Source: Ilex aquifolium
Taxonomy: Eukaryota > Streptophyta > Magnoliopsida > Aquifoliales > Aquifoliaceae
Direction: 5' to 3'
DNA length: 64,000 nucleotides
Assembly (NCBI GenBank): GCA_951799425.1
Contig: OX637395.1
Coordinates: 39,441,175-39,505,174, forward strand
Translations under genes and position numbers: made by a program
In this document: positions 24,486 through 39,400 of the stretch, piece by piece
How the letters are laid out: each line of letters starts with the position of its first letter
How positions within the stretch are numbered: position 1 is the stretch's first letter
The notes under the pieces: model-generated
Told to the model about the DNA's origin: nothing
Database searches by the model: none
The model's input: only the letters and a program-made list of their open reading frames with translations

Positions 24486-27400
24486 TCATAGAAAAGCCTC
24501 TTCTGGAAGAGAGTATGTGTTAATGCATTTTAACTGTCTATTGAAAGTGTATACTCTGCCTGTTTTTAATCTTGCTGTGACTATAGATCCTCTATAATGC
24601 AATCTTTTCGTAGAATTCTGATCCTTCGACCAAATACCAACTTCATGGAGATCTCCTTCAGTCCAGCAGATGCTGACTGATACGCCACCACGTGCTTTTA
24701 AGCCTTTAACACAGCCATTTGCCCATTTATCTCGAGGAAGGGCAGGAAGTAAGTACAAGTCCTTCATGGTGCTTTGAACAAGCATTTCTGCTACTGCTGC
24801 AGAAAAACTGATACAAGAAAAAAAAAATTGCACTATCAGCAACTTTATCAATCACCAACATTATGACATCTTCCGAGGCAATATTTGCTTGAGACAGATT
24901 TAAACTAAGATGTATGATTTAATTTTGCACTAGAGGATAAAGTGCATATATGAAACTAAAATGTGAATTGATGAACTGTTTGACCTAAGAAAATTGCTAT
25001 GTTCAACTCCTCCCTCGCATTTTAAATGTAAGGCATGGCCATTTGACTCATAGAAAGCATATTTTCCAGGCAGATAGCAATTACCAAGGTAATTTGAACA
25101 CTACTAAAATGCATAGTTTCCACCCATAACGTATCGAAAAACTCAGAAGACAGGAAGCATACTCCTATCCAACAGTTCAAAGGACCATGAATCCCTTCAC
25201 CATAAAAGCTCTACAGTTATCAAACCCTTAAACCCCCCCCCCCCCCCCGCCGACAAAAAAAACTCAAAAGCCACAAAAAAAATGCTCGTCTTCAAACTTA
25301 TTGGCTGGTATGATTGACACGTACACTAAAAATGCTGCTTACCCAAAGTTGGCGTCAATCTGGAAAGGTGGGTGTGCGTTGAATAGGTTACTGTAAAGTC
25401 CTCGAAAATTGCTTCCCTGATCAGGATCCACCAAAACAAACAAATGCTTAACCATCCTGTATGCGTATTCACTGTTATGAAGGCGCGCCCACAGAGCAGT
25501 TTTCCATGTAGTTGACCATCCTGGCCCATCCTCCCCTGTTTCAAGGGAAGAAAAAAAATGACATTGCTTGCTGATAACTCAAGTCGTATCACAGTAGCCA
25601 AACTGAAGCTCATATTTACAAGACAAGACTATAGTGCATGCTTGTAACACTGTATCTTAACCAGTTGAGACAGGAGCTACTATATCAACCTATGACAACT
25701 ACCACCTTGATAATAGTAGTGCAGCCTCAGAAATCGGAATCATACACAACAAACACTATAGGAATCTCCATCTCCAATCAGGGATAAGCCATTTCTATCT
25801 TCAAGTTTGTTCCATGGCACGAATCAAACTATTCTTTTAAATATTAATGATAAGAGACAAGGGTATGCCTTGGCACAATGGTAATGTTGCTCCATTGTAA
25901 CGTTGTCACGGGTTCGAGTAGCGGAAATAGCCTCTCTACTTGCAGGGCTGCGTACATCTAATCCTCCCCACAACCCGTAATAGTAGAAGCCTTGTGCACT
26001 AGTTATGCCCTTATTAATGATAAGAGACATTATTTTAATGTTTCATAACTGTAATTGATGTGTACCCCTTCTTTTTCCCCCTTTCAGTACAAGAAATTTG
26101 TTGCTTCAGGAAGAATGAAGTAATTGAAATATGAACACTAAGGACACCAAGATGGAATGATACGAGTTCACGCGGCCACTTAATCCCTTCCCCCTCCACC
26201 CGGGGGGCAGCCACAAAAGAAACGGCAAAGAAATAAATCGGTAAACAAAAATGATTGGGCAGGACTAGAGTGAAGTAACGTATGGGCCCATTTTTAGACA
26301 AACCTCTTTTATATAGGGTGTTGTCCGCAGCTTTACAGAGGTCGGGAGTTCTCTCTATAGTGATTGTGTGTCCTGGAAACAGGCCAAATAGGTGTGACAG
26401 ATGCCGATGATGCACCTGTGGATCCTCAAAATCTTGTGCCTGCCATGAAGGAGACAAACAAGCCAAAAAAAATCTATTCCTCAGCACAAAATGAAACATT
26501 TTTCTTTTCTGAACTTCTGTCTATTTGTGCTCAGCCAACTTCCTTCAAGCACAACAAACACAATAAATATGAAGCAAATTCTAGCTTTACACATACCCAT
26601 TCCATGATGGAACCATCCCTAGCAATTTTTATCGGATAAAGCCGTGCTTGTGCTTTGCGAACTCTTTCAATCAGACCGTCTGCACTTTTTCCCAACACCT
26701 GTTCAAAACATTGTGTCCTTAAAAAGTGCAGTATAAGACAAGGAAATGATTAATAGACAATGGATCTTCGAACACTAATTCAGATTAGAAGCTTTACCTC
26801 AGCAGCACAAACAATGCCAGAGAACACTTCTCTAATAATTGTCATGTCCATGGTTGAGGAGTAGCTAACGCTAGCAAGCTCACCATCAGGAGCAATAAAA
26901 GTATGTTCTGGAGAGGTAGATGGGTTCGTTTCCAGAAATCCTCCACGGCCTTCAATCAACCAGTCCAACAGAAATGAAGCACATCCTTCCAGCAAGGGAT
27001 AAGCCTTGTGTTCTAGAAATTCCTGGTTAGTTACAAACATTAGCATTCAAATTGCTTTTTGGACAGTTCTGGAATGAAAATTATGAATCTCCCAAGCGAG
27101 TCCAATATCTGTATCCATGGTAGGCAGAGAATGAAACTGTTTGATTACCATTATAAAATCAGTTGTTTGACAGGCCCAAAATTCCAAGGTTACATGTTCC
27201 AGAGCAACAAAACCTAAATTCACCTACCTAAAGCCGAAGATTAGCCTATACTGAATCTATCTTATCTAGCATAGCCACCAGGTAATGTCCCTCTCATATT
27301 TCAGGACATCTCTCACACTTTTTAACGTGAGGTGGATCAATGGAGGAGCGCTTCTAGTGCATTATCCATTTTGTTTTTCTATGTAACACTCTACTATAAA

Positions 27401-30400
27401 AATAGGAGCAAACTATAAACAATTGTTCAAGAATTATAGCTGGAATTCACTTATTGGGCTAGATGAGTGAAAAACTACCTTGGGGAGGATAGTCCCGAGG
27501 AAATCTGATTCCATAGTCAAGGCTGAGACAGACAGTATGTTAAAGAGTAAATCTATCAAATTTGTCCATGGAACCAACTTCACAAGCAATGCAACAAATC
27601 AGCTACTAAAAATTAGACTGCTAGGATCACAGATCAAAGGGCATGTCAAAGAAGACTGCTTCAGAAATTTTACATCATTCCATAGAATAGAATGTCTGCA
27701 CTAACAGTGAATAAAACTTAAGACGCTGTTCTTAAAGCTAAGTATCAATGCGATCGTATCACAATGAGAGAAAAAGAAAAGGTTTTGCAATTGCAATCAC
27801 AGTTGCATTAAATTATAAAACTAAGTGAAACTTCAAGACATCTTTAATTAAAATTATTTCTGCAGAGTAATTCTTTTTGAGAAAACAATCTCTATGAGAT
27901 TCTCATTTCATTTTACCAATATATCTAAATTTCAAGATGAAAGTTCAGCAACTAAAAACGTTCTTGTTTAACAGATGTTTAATTTGTTAAAGCTCTGAAA
28001 TGTAACATTCGCTCTTAAGGTCACACCCTAGTGCAAAGATTTGGCTTTTGCCAGTCTGGGCATTAACAATGCAGTCAGATAATTACATATATTCTCTATG
28101 CATAAGGTGTGGTCACATATTAGCAACAGTGCTCTTGCATATTTTGAATATGAATTTAATTCCCTGCTTTTGGGGGGACGGGGAGGGTGTGTACCATGGA
28201 CAGCAACATTTCCATCAAATGAGCCAAGTGTTTCATAATTGTTAAATAAACAACTTAGTAAGATATGCCTCCACCATTAATTATCAAGGGTAAATGATAT
28301 GTAAACATTTGACATGTACCATGACATATTTCCGTTAGAAATTTACTATAAGTCTTAATGAGAGATATATGTCACTAGAGGGAGAATAACATGGCAAACA
28401 GCAAGAACCGCCAGTGGAATGATTACTGAAAAATATGGAAATATAACAAACAAAAAAATGAGGAAGAAAAAAGAAAAGATAGAATTGGAATCTCACCTTG
28501 TCCATTGTATAAGTATAATGCTCCAATAGATGGGTACAAAGCCAAGCTCCACCCATTGGCCATACAGCCCACACAGGTTTACCTCGATCTGGGGATGTTT
28601 TTGTCCATATATCAGACACTTGATGTACAACCCAACCACTTGTTTCATAATTCACCTGTAACATTCTGCAACTAAATAAATAAAGGTTGTACACATATAA
28701 TGGAAGAATGGTACATAAAGGTAGATTTGTTTGCAGAACATTGAAATTACAGAGTGCATGATGCTTCTTAACCACCACGAAATCTCATGCAGTTATCCGG
28801 CCTTTTGAAGTGTATTTGTTGTACTTAGCAAATATAGAATGACAGCAAAATTACAGTATGGTACTGATTAAATTAGCAGAGGGATGCCTGATATGAATCA
28901 CCTCGCTATTCTTCTCGACATTTATGGTCTCATGGAAAGTGGAGGGATGGATAACATCATGTTTGGTGGAAAAAGAAAAAAATGATAGAAGGAAAAGTGA
29001 AGGGACTAGTCTTCCTTTCAACCTATCAAAACCTATCCTTCCAAAAGTGGGAGGAAAAGTAGGACAGTTACTTCAATGTGTTGAAATGTAGGTTGTTTAT
29101 ATATCTTAGTGACGTAGTACATATTATATATATGTGTATATATATATATATATATATTAATTTCATAAGTGAATACCATGATAAAATATATATGTTTATG
29201 TTTTCCTTTCTCTCACTTTTCCATCCATTCCAAACACAAAAAAAACCAATCCCCCTTACTCTTCATCCTTCCAACCAACACAAAAGAGGGAACGAACCTT
29301 GGAGTAGCAAGTGTATCACTCCTCCTTTCTTCCCTTCCATTTTTCCATCGATTCTACCAAACATGTCATTATATACTTAAAATATGAACCCCCCACCCTT
29401 AAAAAAAACAAAAGGAAAACAGAGCAGTCAACATCTTTCTTCATTCCTCCAACACAAAGTCTAAAATTTACCCGTTGAAATCAGAATTTGCAGGGTCTAT
29501 AAAACATCTTTTTATACATATCATATTTTTGCATCAATGCAAAATTTGCATGTTTTTGTCTAGTTATGTACATTGTTTATATATATATTTTTTTCGTTTT
29601 TGTTTATATAGACCACTAGAAACAGAAAGTTATTAACTTTGGAAGGAATGCGGAAAAAAAAAGCCTTACTTTTGCAGTTTTACTTCCATTGATCGACAAG
29701 GAGGAAATGTAATCAAACAAGGGCTCTTGGCACTCTCTGAGGTTGCAAGGAAGGGAAGGCCAATAGTTCATTTGAAGATTGATATTCAAGTGAGGAGCAC
29801 AACTGGAGAAGAAGAAAAATACAAGATTATTGAGTAATTGTCCACAAAATAAATTAGAGCAAGTAGACTCAGATATTAGAGAAAACTACAAAAATTTGTT
29901 GATATGTCAGCAATACACAGAACAATCAATAATTAAGCTAACATCATCACTCCTGGTTCATTCGCTCTCTCTCTCTCTCCCCCCCCTCCCCAAATTTTTT
30001 TTTTTTTTTTCCTAATATCCCCTTGAAGCTTTATTTCCTATGCAAACCTAAAAAATATTGATAAAAAAGGTTACAAATGTCAATGGTACACTAGATAGTT
30101 CCAGTTGGGAAGAAATCACCCAAGCAGAGAAATTAAAAAGCTGTCACACCAAAGGCATTGGGCTGAAAAGCACACCTTCGGCCAGAATTTTTAAACAGAT
30201 GGAAGTTACTTCTAATGCATTTCAATTCCAAATTGTGCTCGACACTAAAAAACAGTTCATGAATTAAAATGTAGCCAAAAAGTCCTTGGTTTCAAGTTAA
30301 CATGGATAAAGTTGCCCTACAAGTTGAAGAAAACATCAAATGATACCCCTGGATGCAGACCTGGTATGATGTATGAACTTGACTGTTCTATGATTCTATA

Positions 30401-33400
30401 CATCCTTCCTAGTCCAGCTTGTGGTGCTTTTGGTTGGTAGATCACAAAGAAATTCATTTGAAATGATTCTCGGTTATGCATGCCCATGCATGAAACTAAA
30501 TTTATAATCAATTAATTTTGTTAATAAACTTTGTCATTATATCAGTGAATACTTAGCTGCTTTCAGGTGTAGGTGGGTAGTAGTAGCCAAGAGTGGTACA
30601 ACACTTGAAATCAAACTGTTAAATTTTGAAGATAGAAGAAGATGACAAGAACATCCAAAAATGGGGAAATCGGGTTTTGCGAAAGGAGAAACCATCTGAT
30701 ATGTAAATAGCGTTACTGAAATCCAAACGGAGCGACATAAGGGGAACTGTTGTAGGAAAAAAACACAAAATACCAAGAATAACCTAAATAGAAAGGATAA
30801 GAAAACAAGTTAAAAGAAGAAACAAATCCAGTACATACTCGAATGCTGGCTCTATATCCTTGTTCCATATTCCCTGCAGGTTTGCCACCTGAGTTCCAGG
30901 CCGTGAACAAGCAATAAGCAGATATCGACCATACTGGAATAAAAGCTCCACTAACGAGGGATCTTCGTCATTTTGAAAAGATTTCACCCTATCTGCAGTT
31001 GAAACTGTCTCATCTATATCATTTGGAGATGACCTATCTTTTGTAAGGCTCCTAATGCTTTTGGAAAGCTGCAGTGATACACGATGGAAAAGTTTTTGAT
31101 AATCATGCAAATGGCGTGCATAAAGATCAGAATATGACAAATTTTTTATTGAGTTCAATGTGTTTATAGCCTCCAAAGTAGGATCTTTCTTTGAATCCAA
31201 AGGCTTGGTGAACGGCCCATCAAATGAAGATGATGCAGCTAGAAGCATAACAGCCCAATCTGAACCCTCAACCCTTAGCTTCCTGTCATCCAAAACATGT
31301 ATCGCGCCCACACCATTACTGATCTGCAAATCAAGGACCACAGAAAATTGAATTCCCTTAGGATTATCGTTTTCTTCATTTGGTTTCGGAGGGATTCTTT
31401 TGCCAGGACAACTTCCTTCCATGACAATCTGATTTTTGACATTTACATGCGACTGATGATGTAGCTTGCTGTCTAACGACACCGTAAAGGACAGACATCC
31501 CGATTTGGTTCCAGAAATCTTTGTCACAATCACTTGATCTGGATACGAGGCAAAATGTTCCCTCGTAAATTCTACTTCACCTACAGAATATTTTACTTCA
31601 ACTGTTGCGGTATCCAAGTCCAGCTCTCTGTGATACATTTTTTCACCATATGCACTGTGAGAATCATCAAATTCTAGCTTGATATCGCCCAGAAGCTGGT
31701 AAACCTTGGTCATCATAAGAAAATCAATGGTATAAGATATAAAATAATTTAAAGCTTCCTCCAGAGGTGAATCTTCGGCTGATGTACATGAGTAATGCCT
31801 CATAAATTCATAATTTAAGTGGGTCCAAGAATGTTACATTGAGCCTCAACTATTACATTAGTTTCTACTTACTACGACTGAAATCTTGCATATGTAGAGT
31901 GACTGCCTGGTTAGGACACTCTACTGTTTGAGACTTAGAAAAGGATTGTATAATGGATTTTAACTGTTCCCAGAGGAAAATCTAGTTGTCTCATGAGACA
32001 AAGGCCAATTGAAAATTTCATTAAGAATGTTCTACAAGTTCTACTTTCAGGGACTCGAATCACAGCCCCAATTCTTAGGTGTTTATGCATTTACCAATCA
32101 AATCTACGTGTATTGTTTGAATTGCTATCAGGATTGAATAATGGAAAGGCAATTCATCAATAGCAAGTTTTGTATGCTATTCAAGCTATTAAATGGAGAG
32201 AACTCGCTGTCCATACAAAATGACAAGGATTCATAATTGTGCTCACTTAAGGGTGAATAGTGATAAAAGAAGTACTGGAACTCTTCAAATCTAAGAGATT
32301 CAACACATCACAAGTATAGAGAATGGAAAACAAAGAGTCATGGGACTCACAGCTGCCAACCAAGAGGGCAACGGGTCCATCCTTACCAAAGCCAAACCGT
32401 GATTCCTTACGTCCCCCTTTTTTGAGGTTCTATTATCCCTATTTCAAACTTCTCTTCATCCCTCCATGTGTGCTTTGTACTGTGCACTACTTGAAAACTA
32501 TAATAGTTGATTCTTCGTTGTGATAGTGATCTATCGATGTACATAATAACAGGGAAAAAAAAGAGAGTTGCACCTTTTATGAAGGCAATGAAGGAGCATA
32601 CCTCAGCAGGATCTCCTAACAACTTAAATGCTGCTGTAGTAGCTTCAGCATATTGGCCATCATCTACGAGTTTCCTGACCTCTGATAGCACCTCTGGAAC
32701 ATCTGGGTCTGTGTAATTCCCAGGAATCCCAGTCCAAAGTGTGTCCTCTACCAAAATAAAATGAATTCATCAAAGTTAAGAATTACTATGATGATCAGTT
32801 TGACAAAATGATAATGCTGACGAACCGTGACCTCCCCAGATCACAATGGAGCAACTTTACAGTTGCACTAAGACCCGCGCCCCTCAACAGACAAACAATA
32901 AAATACCTTAATTACGTTCCATTCACCTTAATCATTGTACTGCTGCTTGATTCTAAGGGAAAAAAAGTATGGGGAAACAGGAAATTACTATTTCAGAACT
33001 TCCATTCTTTGGGATTCAAAGATTAACAAAGCTTCCAGTCACTAAACAACGCTAATGGTACCAAAAAAGTGATTTTCCAGTATCACACCAAAAAAAAATT
33101 CCAGCCATAGATTTTTTCTTGATTCCTTTGCAGTATCACACCAAAAATATCGATGGTCCTATATAAATTATTTCAATTTGTAACTAATTCTTATCTACGA
33201 GTTGTAATAGACTTTTAAACTTGTAACTTTTACAATCAAATCAATCATATTCGGTATAATTATAACTTATGCCCCAAAAAAATTATAAAATTAACCTTAT
33301 AACTTTTGCCATAAAACCTCGTTCTTTCGTAGTCTTCCTCTATTTCCAATATTCTACTATGCATTGCTTAAAACCCAAGAAACAATTTGATGGGACATTT

Positions 33401-36400
33401 TGTGAGAACCTTACAATAACGACACGTGTCCTCGGAACCAGGGTACTCCCGATTGTTAGGGAGACGACACGTGGCCTCGGCATCAAGGAGTACTCCACTT
33501 ACTCCACGGCGACACGTGTCCTCGGCACCAAAGGATTTCGGTGTTCCACCCGGCGACACGTGTCCTCGGCTACAAGACTTCTCAGGATAAGGGTTCTGAC
33601 TACGTGTCCTCGGCTCCAAGTCGCCCTCCTCCGCCTGACTCCGTGGCGCCGATCCATCCTCGTTTCAAAAGGCTCCTTGATGGGAGGACGATATCTCGGC
33701 ACCAGGAGATGCCCCGACGCCAACAACCTGTTGGAAAGGGTCAAGTCATGAATCATTAGTTCGCTCTTCCCATTAAATCAGAAAGACAGAGTGAACAGGG
33801 CTGGCAACCAATAGGGTATAAACACGTGGCGTTGTGAACAGAGTTGTACACAGCTTTACAGAAGGGTCCCAGCCACTGTGTGGCTATGTAAGGGATCATT
33901 TAATGAATTCCCAGAATGATGAGACATCCATAATGACTGATGGAGCCCGGAAAGGGGCGCATTAAATGCGTCAAAGGCCAGACATTTAATGTTTTTACAT
34001 AGAAGCAAGAGCATTAAGTGCTCGGGCGCCAGGGGAAGAGATCATTGATTGTTCGGGGTGCCGAGCATTAAAGAATCGGCAGTCATCTCTGCAAAAGAAA
34101 GAAAGTGCTTCCCCATGACTGGCACAGCCTACTATTCACTAGCCTGTAATGATTACTACCAATAAAGGTATAAATAGCCCTCTAAAAAGCCAGGCAAAGG
34201 TACGCAAAACACAAGATACAAACACAAAAGCATTACACTGTGCTCTCCATATTCCCTCTCTCAAAATCGAACTGACTTAACCGTCGGAGGGGATACGCCG
34301 GAGACACTCCGGCGCCCTTCTAACCCTTCTTTTTGTTTCCAGGACACGCCGGAATATACCATTACCTGTTGGAATCGAATCAACTACCCCGGAGAGGAGC
34401 CGCTGTTGACCACACAAGTTCTCTTTGCTTACTTCACGCCTCCCTCTTTATCACGAGGACCTGACGTCAGAGGTAAATACGAGTTCACCTGTGTCCTGTT
34501 TCTACTCATACATCTATTGTGCAAAAATAGGTACGCACAATTTGGCGCCGTCTGTGGGAAGGATCATACTTCCCGAGGAGCAGTGACCATGGTGAATACT
34601 CGTCAAAAGGGAAAGAGCACTCAGCAAAAGAACGTCGAGTTCACAGCCTCCTCCATGTCAAGAACAAAGGATCGCGTGGAAAGCGTGAATAGAGGGTGTT
34701 CCGTTCACTCAAAAGAACGGACCCACCAAACCAACATGGGTGTTGGATCTAAGAAATCTGCCCCGTTGGCACGGCAACTTGCCGAGGTGATTGAGGACCA
34801 GTTCGGGGATCGCCTGAGACAGTTGGAAGAGGACAACGTCAATGTCCTAAACCGACTTAACGAGGTCACACTCCCCAGCGGAGGATCTCGGAACCAGCGG
34901 CAACCACACGAGCCCCCCGTCAAGGAATTAGGGGCCCAAGATCTAAGAAACCGCCTCAGTAGCGGATCGAACAAATCCAGGGCTCCGAAGCGCCCGAGGG
35001 CCAGAGAGGAGCTTCCGGAGGTCCCAGCCAAGAAGACAAGGTCATTGGCGTGGAACGATCTCCGTCGGAGACTCTCTGGGCGAGGGGGCGTGGATGAGTC
35101 CGAGGAGGGGTCTACCCTCTCCGTGAGGAACAACAGGCCCGGGTGTACCATCAGGCCCCGAGATGAGCAAGAGGCCAGACCCTGACACCAAGGGGACCTC
35201 CGAACGCAGTTGAACTCCACCAGGAGGGACAAAACCGCGTTAGAAGACGATACGGATGACGAGGTCATTCAGTCGCCCTTCACTAAGGGTATCGCGGATA
35301 TGGAAGTATCGAAGAAATTTGTTGTGCCGAGGTTCAAAGTTTATGATGGGCGATAGGATCCCGAGGCTCATTTAAGGCAGTATAAGCAAATGATGTCTCT
35401 CTATCACTCGGACCACCGATTATTGTGTCGGGTGTTCTCAATGAGTCTGGGCGACTCCGCCATGAAATGGTTCGAAACCCTTCCACCCAGCAGTATAGGA
35501 TCTTGGAAGGAATTAACCAAGCAGTTCTTGGCTCGATTCATTACAGGGAGTAAGCGCCCTAAAGACGTCGGATCATTGCTGACTCTGAGACGAAGAGAAG
35601 GAGAGATGCTCCGCCAGTACGCCACCCGCTACTGGGAGGAAGTAAACGAAGTGGAGGGTTGTTCTGAGGTCATGGCAGCTGCCTCCTTTAGACTTGGCCT
35701 CTCACGGGACACCGACCTCTATAGATCCCTGACGAAGAAAACACCCGCAGATATGGGGGAGCTGATGGTCCGAATCAATAAATACTCCAGAGTAGAAGAC
35801 GAAATGCTGGGGGGCAAAGGAAAATTCTTGACTCCAAGAAAGAAGGAAATTGAGAAAGGAGATCTCCCCCGGAAGGGATTAATGCCCTCGCCCGGCAGCT
35901 CCTTCAAAGGGACCCATACCGTGTTCAAGGAGCCAATCTACAGACTACTCAACAGGATCAGGAGGGAGCCCTTCTTTAAATGGCCACCTAAAATGTTGGG
36001 TGATCCATCCACTAGAAATCAGAAGGTAAGGTGCTCGTACCACCAGGATGTGGGACATCTCACCGAGGATTGCAGGGTTTACAAGTCTTTTCTGGAAAAG
36101 TTAGTGCAAGAGGGGCACCTAAAGGAATACATTGAGGAAGCGGCGCCAAAGGAGGCCCGCGTCACCAATGGACAAGCAAACGTCCAAGGCAATGTCATTG
36201 ACGTCATCCACGTCTGTCCCACTGATCGACCGACATCCAATACCCTCAGGTCTGATTTGAAGAGGGTGACTTTCACAAGGAAGGTGGATGAAGGGAAAGG
36301 GGACCGGCTCGGTAAGAGAATCCGGACAAGTAACGAGGATATTACATTCTCCAACGCCGACCTGACGGGCGTTGTCCTCCCTCACGAAGATGCCTTGATC

Positions 36401-39400
36401 CTCACCCTGAAAATTGGTAACTTTGATGTTAAAAGGGTCTTGGTGGACTCCGGGAGTTCTTCCGAGGTAATGTACTACGAGGTCCTGAAGCGTATGGGGC
36501 TTGGCCCCCAGGATCTCGTCAAGGTGGACACGCCCCTCGTCGAGTTTAAAGGCTCATATGCTCTACCTTTAGGAAAGATCACGCTACCAGTCGTCATGGG
36601 GCCGGTTACAACAAACACGGAATTCGTGGTGATAGACTCTGATTCGCCTTACAACATAATCATGGGACGTGCCTGGCTACATGCGCTGGGGGCAGTGCAT
36701 TCCACCTACCACCAGAAGTTGAAGTTCCCTACTCCGGAGGGAGTAAGAGAGATCCGCGGTGATCAGGCATCCGCAAAGACGTGTTTTTACACCGCGGTGA
36801 AGGCAGAAGTCGCCTCCAAAGAAAAGGAACGGCCCCCAGAGGAGTTGCTAAATAAATAGCAATTACAGTCCGGGTGACTCGGGGTTGATGAGCCACGGGT
36901 TGACTCGGCGGACAGGTCCATGGAGGATCTCCTGAAGGTGCTTCTGGTGGAAGGAGACGAGGAAAGGTATTTCTTGATTGGTTCCGCCATGCCCATGGTT
37001 GAACATAGGGAGATGACTGATTTTCTGAGAAGAAATGCAGACGTGTTTGCTTGGGATTCCATGGAGATGAAGGGGATACGCCCCAACGTTATCACTCACA
37101 AGCTCCATGTCGACCCCGCCCACAAGCCAGTAAAGCAAAAGCCCCGACGTACGGCTCCTCATCATGCCCAAACTGTGACTGATGAGGTGGAGAGGCTCTT
37201 GGAAGCCGACGCCATCCGAGAAGTTCAATTCCCGGAATGGCTGTCCAACACCGTTTGTGCAAAGAAGAAAGGTGGAAAATGGCGCGTATGCGTAGACTTC
37301 ACGGATTTGAACAAAGCTTGTCCAAAGGATGACTTCCCACTCCCGAAGGTAGATCAACTGGTGGACGCCACGGCAGGACACCAACGCATGGCCTTCATGG
37401 ACGCCAGAGCTGGATACCATCAGATTCCTTTCCATCTGTCCGATCAAGAGAAGACTGCGTTCATTACCCCCAGGGGAGTCTACTGTTACAAGGTCATGCC
37501 TTTTGGCCTGAAGAATGCTGGGGCCACATATCAGATACTTATGAATCGAATGTTCAAAAGACAGATAAGAGACACAATGGAAGTTTACGTTGACGACATG
37601 CTAGTAAAGAGTCGAAGGAAGGATGACCACATCAAGGACTTGGAGGACACCTTCTCCACCCTTCGGGAGTATGGTTTAAAGTTAAACGCGGCAAAGTGCG
37701 TCTTTGGGGTTGGGTCCGGGAAGTTCCTAGGATATTTGGTAAGCCGGCGAGGGGTCGAAGCCAACCCGGAACAGATACAAGCCATCCTAGACGTCCGAAG
37801 CCCCCGGACGGTTCGGGAAATCCAAAGACTCACTGGAATGCTAGCCGCGCTAAACCGATTTATCTCTCGGTCGTCAGACAAGTGTAAGCCCTTCTTCGAT
37901 GCTATCAGGAGATCCGGGAAGGGGACCTGGAACAATAGATGTGGAGAGGCGCTCGAAGGGATCAAGGAGTACCTCAGGTTTCTCCCAACCCTGTCCGTCC
38001 CGGCGCCAGGGGAAATGTTATTCCTCTATTTGGCAGTATCAGAATTCGCGGTTAGCAGGATGCTGGTTCATGAGCACGAACGTGAGCAGAAGCCAATATA
38101 CTACATAAGCAAAGCCTTGTTGGATGCGGAGACAAGGTACTTGCCATTGGAGAAGTTGGCATTAGCATTAATCACAGCCGCGAGGAAGTTAAGGCATTAT
38201 TTCCAAGCACACCTGATCACGGTCCGCACAGATCAACCTTTGAAGGCTATTCTGAGGAAAGCTGACCTTTCAAGAACAGTAGCTAAATGGGCGGTGGAGA
38301 TGGGGGAACATGATATCCGCTATGAACCTCGTACTGCCATAAAGGGGCAGGTATTGGCGGATTTCATAGCAGAGTTCTCCAAGGAGAGGCCTCTTCTTCC
38401 CCCGGAAGGACCTCCTTGCGCTGTCGAACAGTCTTCGTCTCCATCCCAGGAGCCTCCCTGGAATCTCTTCGTGGACGGATCCTCCAACAACAAGGGTTCC
38501 GGCATCGGGGCGTTATTAGTCTCCCCGGAGGGAGTGGTCACCGAGCAAGCTATCCGCCTGGGATTCAAGGCATCCAATAATGAAGCAGAATACGAGGCTC
38601 TCATTTCTGGGCTCAAACTCGCCGATGCTGCAGGAGCAACAGGACTGGTGGTCCATTGTGATTCCATGCTAGTGGTCAATCAGGTCAACGGGGAGTTCGA
38701 GGCAAGGGACCCTAGGATGAAGGCCTACTGTCATGAGGCCGTGACTTTGTTCCACAAATTCGAGGAGAGAGAAATCAGGCAGATACCCCGGGGCGAGAAC
38801 GCCCATGCCGACGCCTTGGCATGTCTGGCCTCGGCATTGGACTCCACCACAACGCGAAGGATCACTGTGGAGTACCTTCCTAGCCCCACCATAGATCCAG
38901 TTCCCTGTGTGGCCGTTATTCAGCAAGAAGGGAGGCCCCCTAGCTGGATGGATCCACTACTTGGGTTCCTCCTCTCGGAGGTACTCCCCGAGTGTGCAAA
39001 GGAGGCCAGGAAGATAAAGGTAAGAGCCCCAAGGTTCTAGGCTTCTCCGGATCAGAAACTGTATCGAAAGTCGTTTTCCGGGCCGTATCTACTCTGCGTC
39101 CGGGAAGACGAAGTTGAACCACTCTTGTACGAGGTACATGAAGGCATATGTGGGGGGCACTCAGGAGGACGATCCATGGCCCACCGCATCATGTCGCAAG
39201 GGTATTGGTGGCCGCGAATGCAGAGGGACGCGCAAGCATACGTTCAAAGATGCGACCAATGTCAAAGGTTCGCCCCAGCTATTCGACAACCAGCCGGGGA
39301 CTTGCACCCGTTAACTTGTCCCTGGCCGTTCACCCAGTGGGGACTCGACTTGGTTGGACCCCTCCCTAGGGCCCCCGGCAACAAAAAATTCCTAATAGTG

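Larger units (their letters stand above)
33388..34539 (+). repeat. 5' LTR of the Tat element
   Basis: 1152 bp, TGATGGGACA...GTACGCACA. It contains a G-box array near its start (33421-33613), CCAAT at about 34159 and a TATA box (GGTATAAATAG, 34168-34178). It matches the 3' LTR except at five positions. Confidence 0.95.

Noticed and set aside
30784..30838. Possible loss of the fucosidase exon 3 splice donor (reading runs on past 30838)
   Set aside because: Phase analysis shows a perfect donor GTATGT at 30838-30833, giving GA|T across the junction and keeping frame with exon 4.
34406..34588. Gag start inside the LTR
   Set aside because: The open frame extends back into the LTR, but the first ATG after the primer-binding site is at 34589, followed by a typical basic gag N-terminus.
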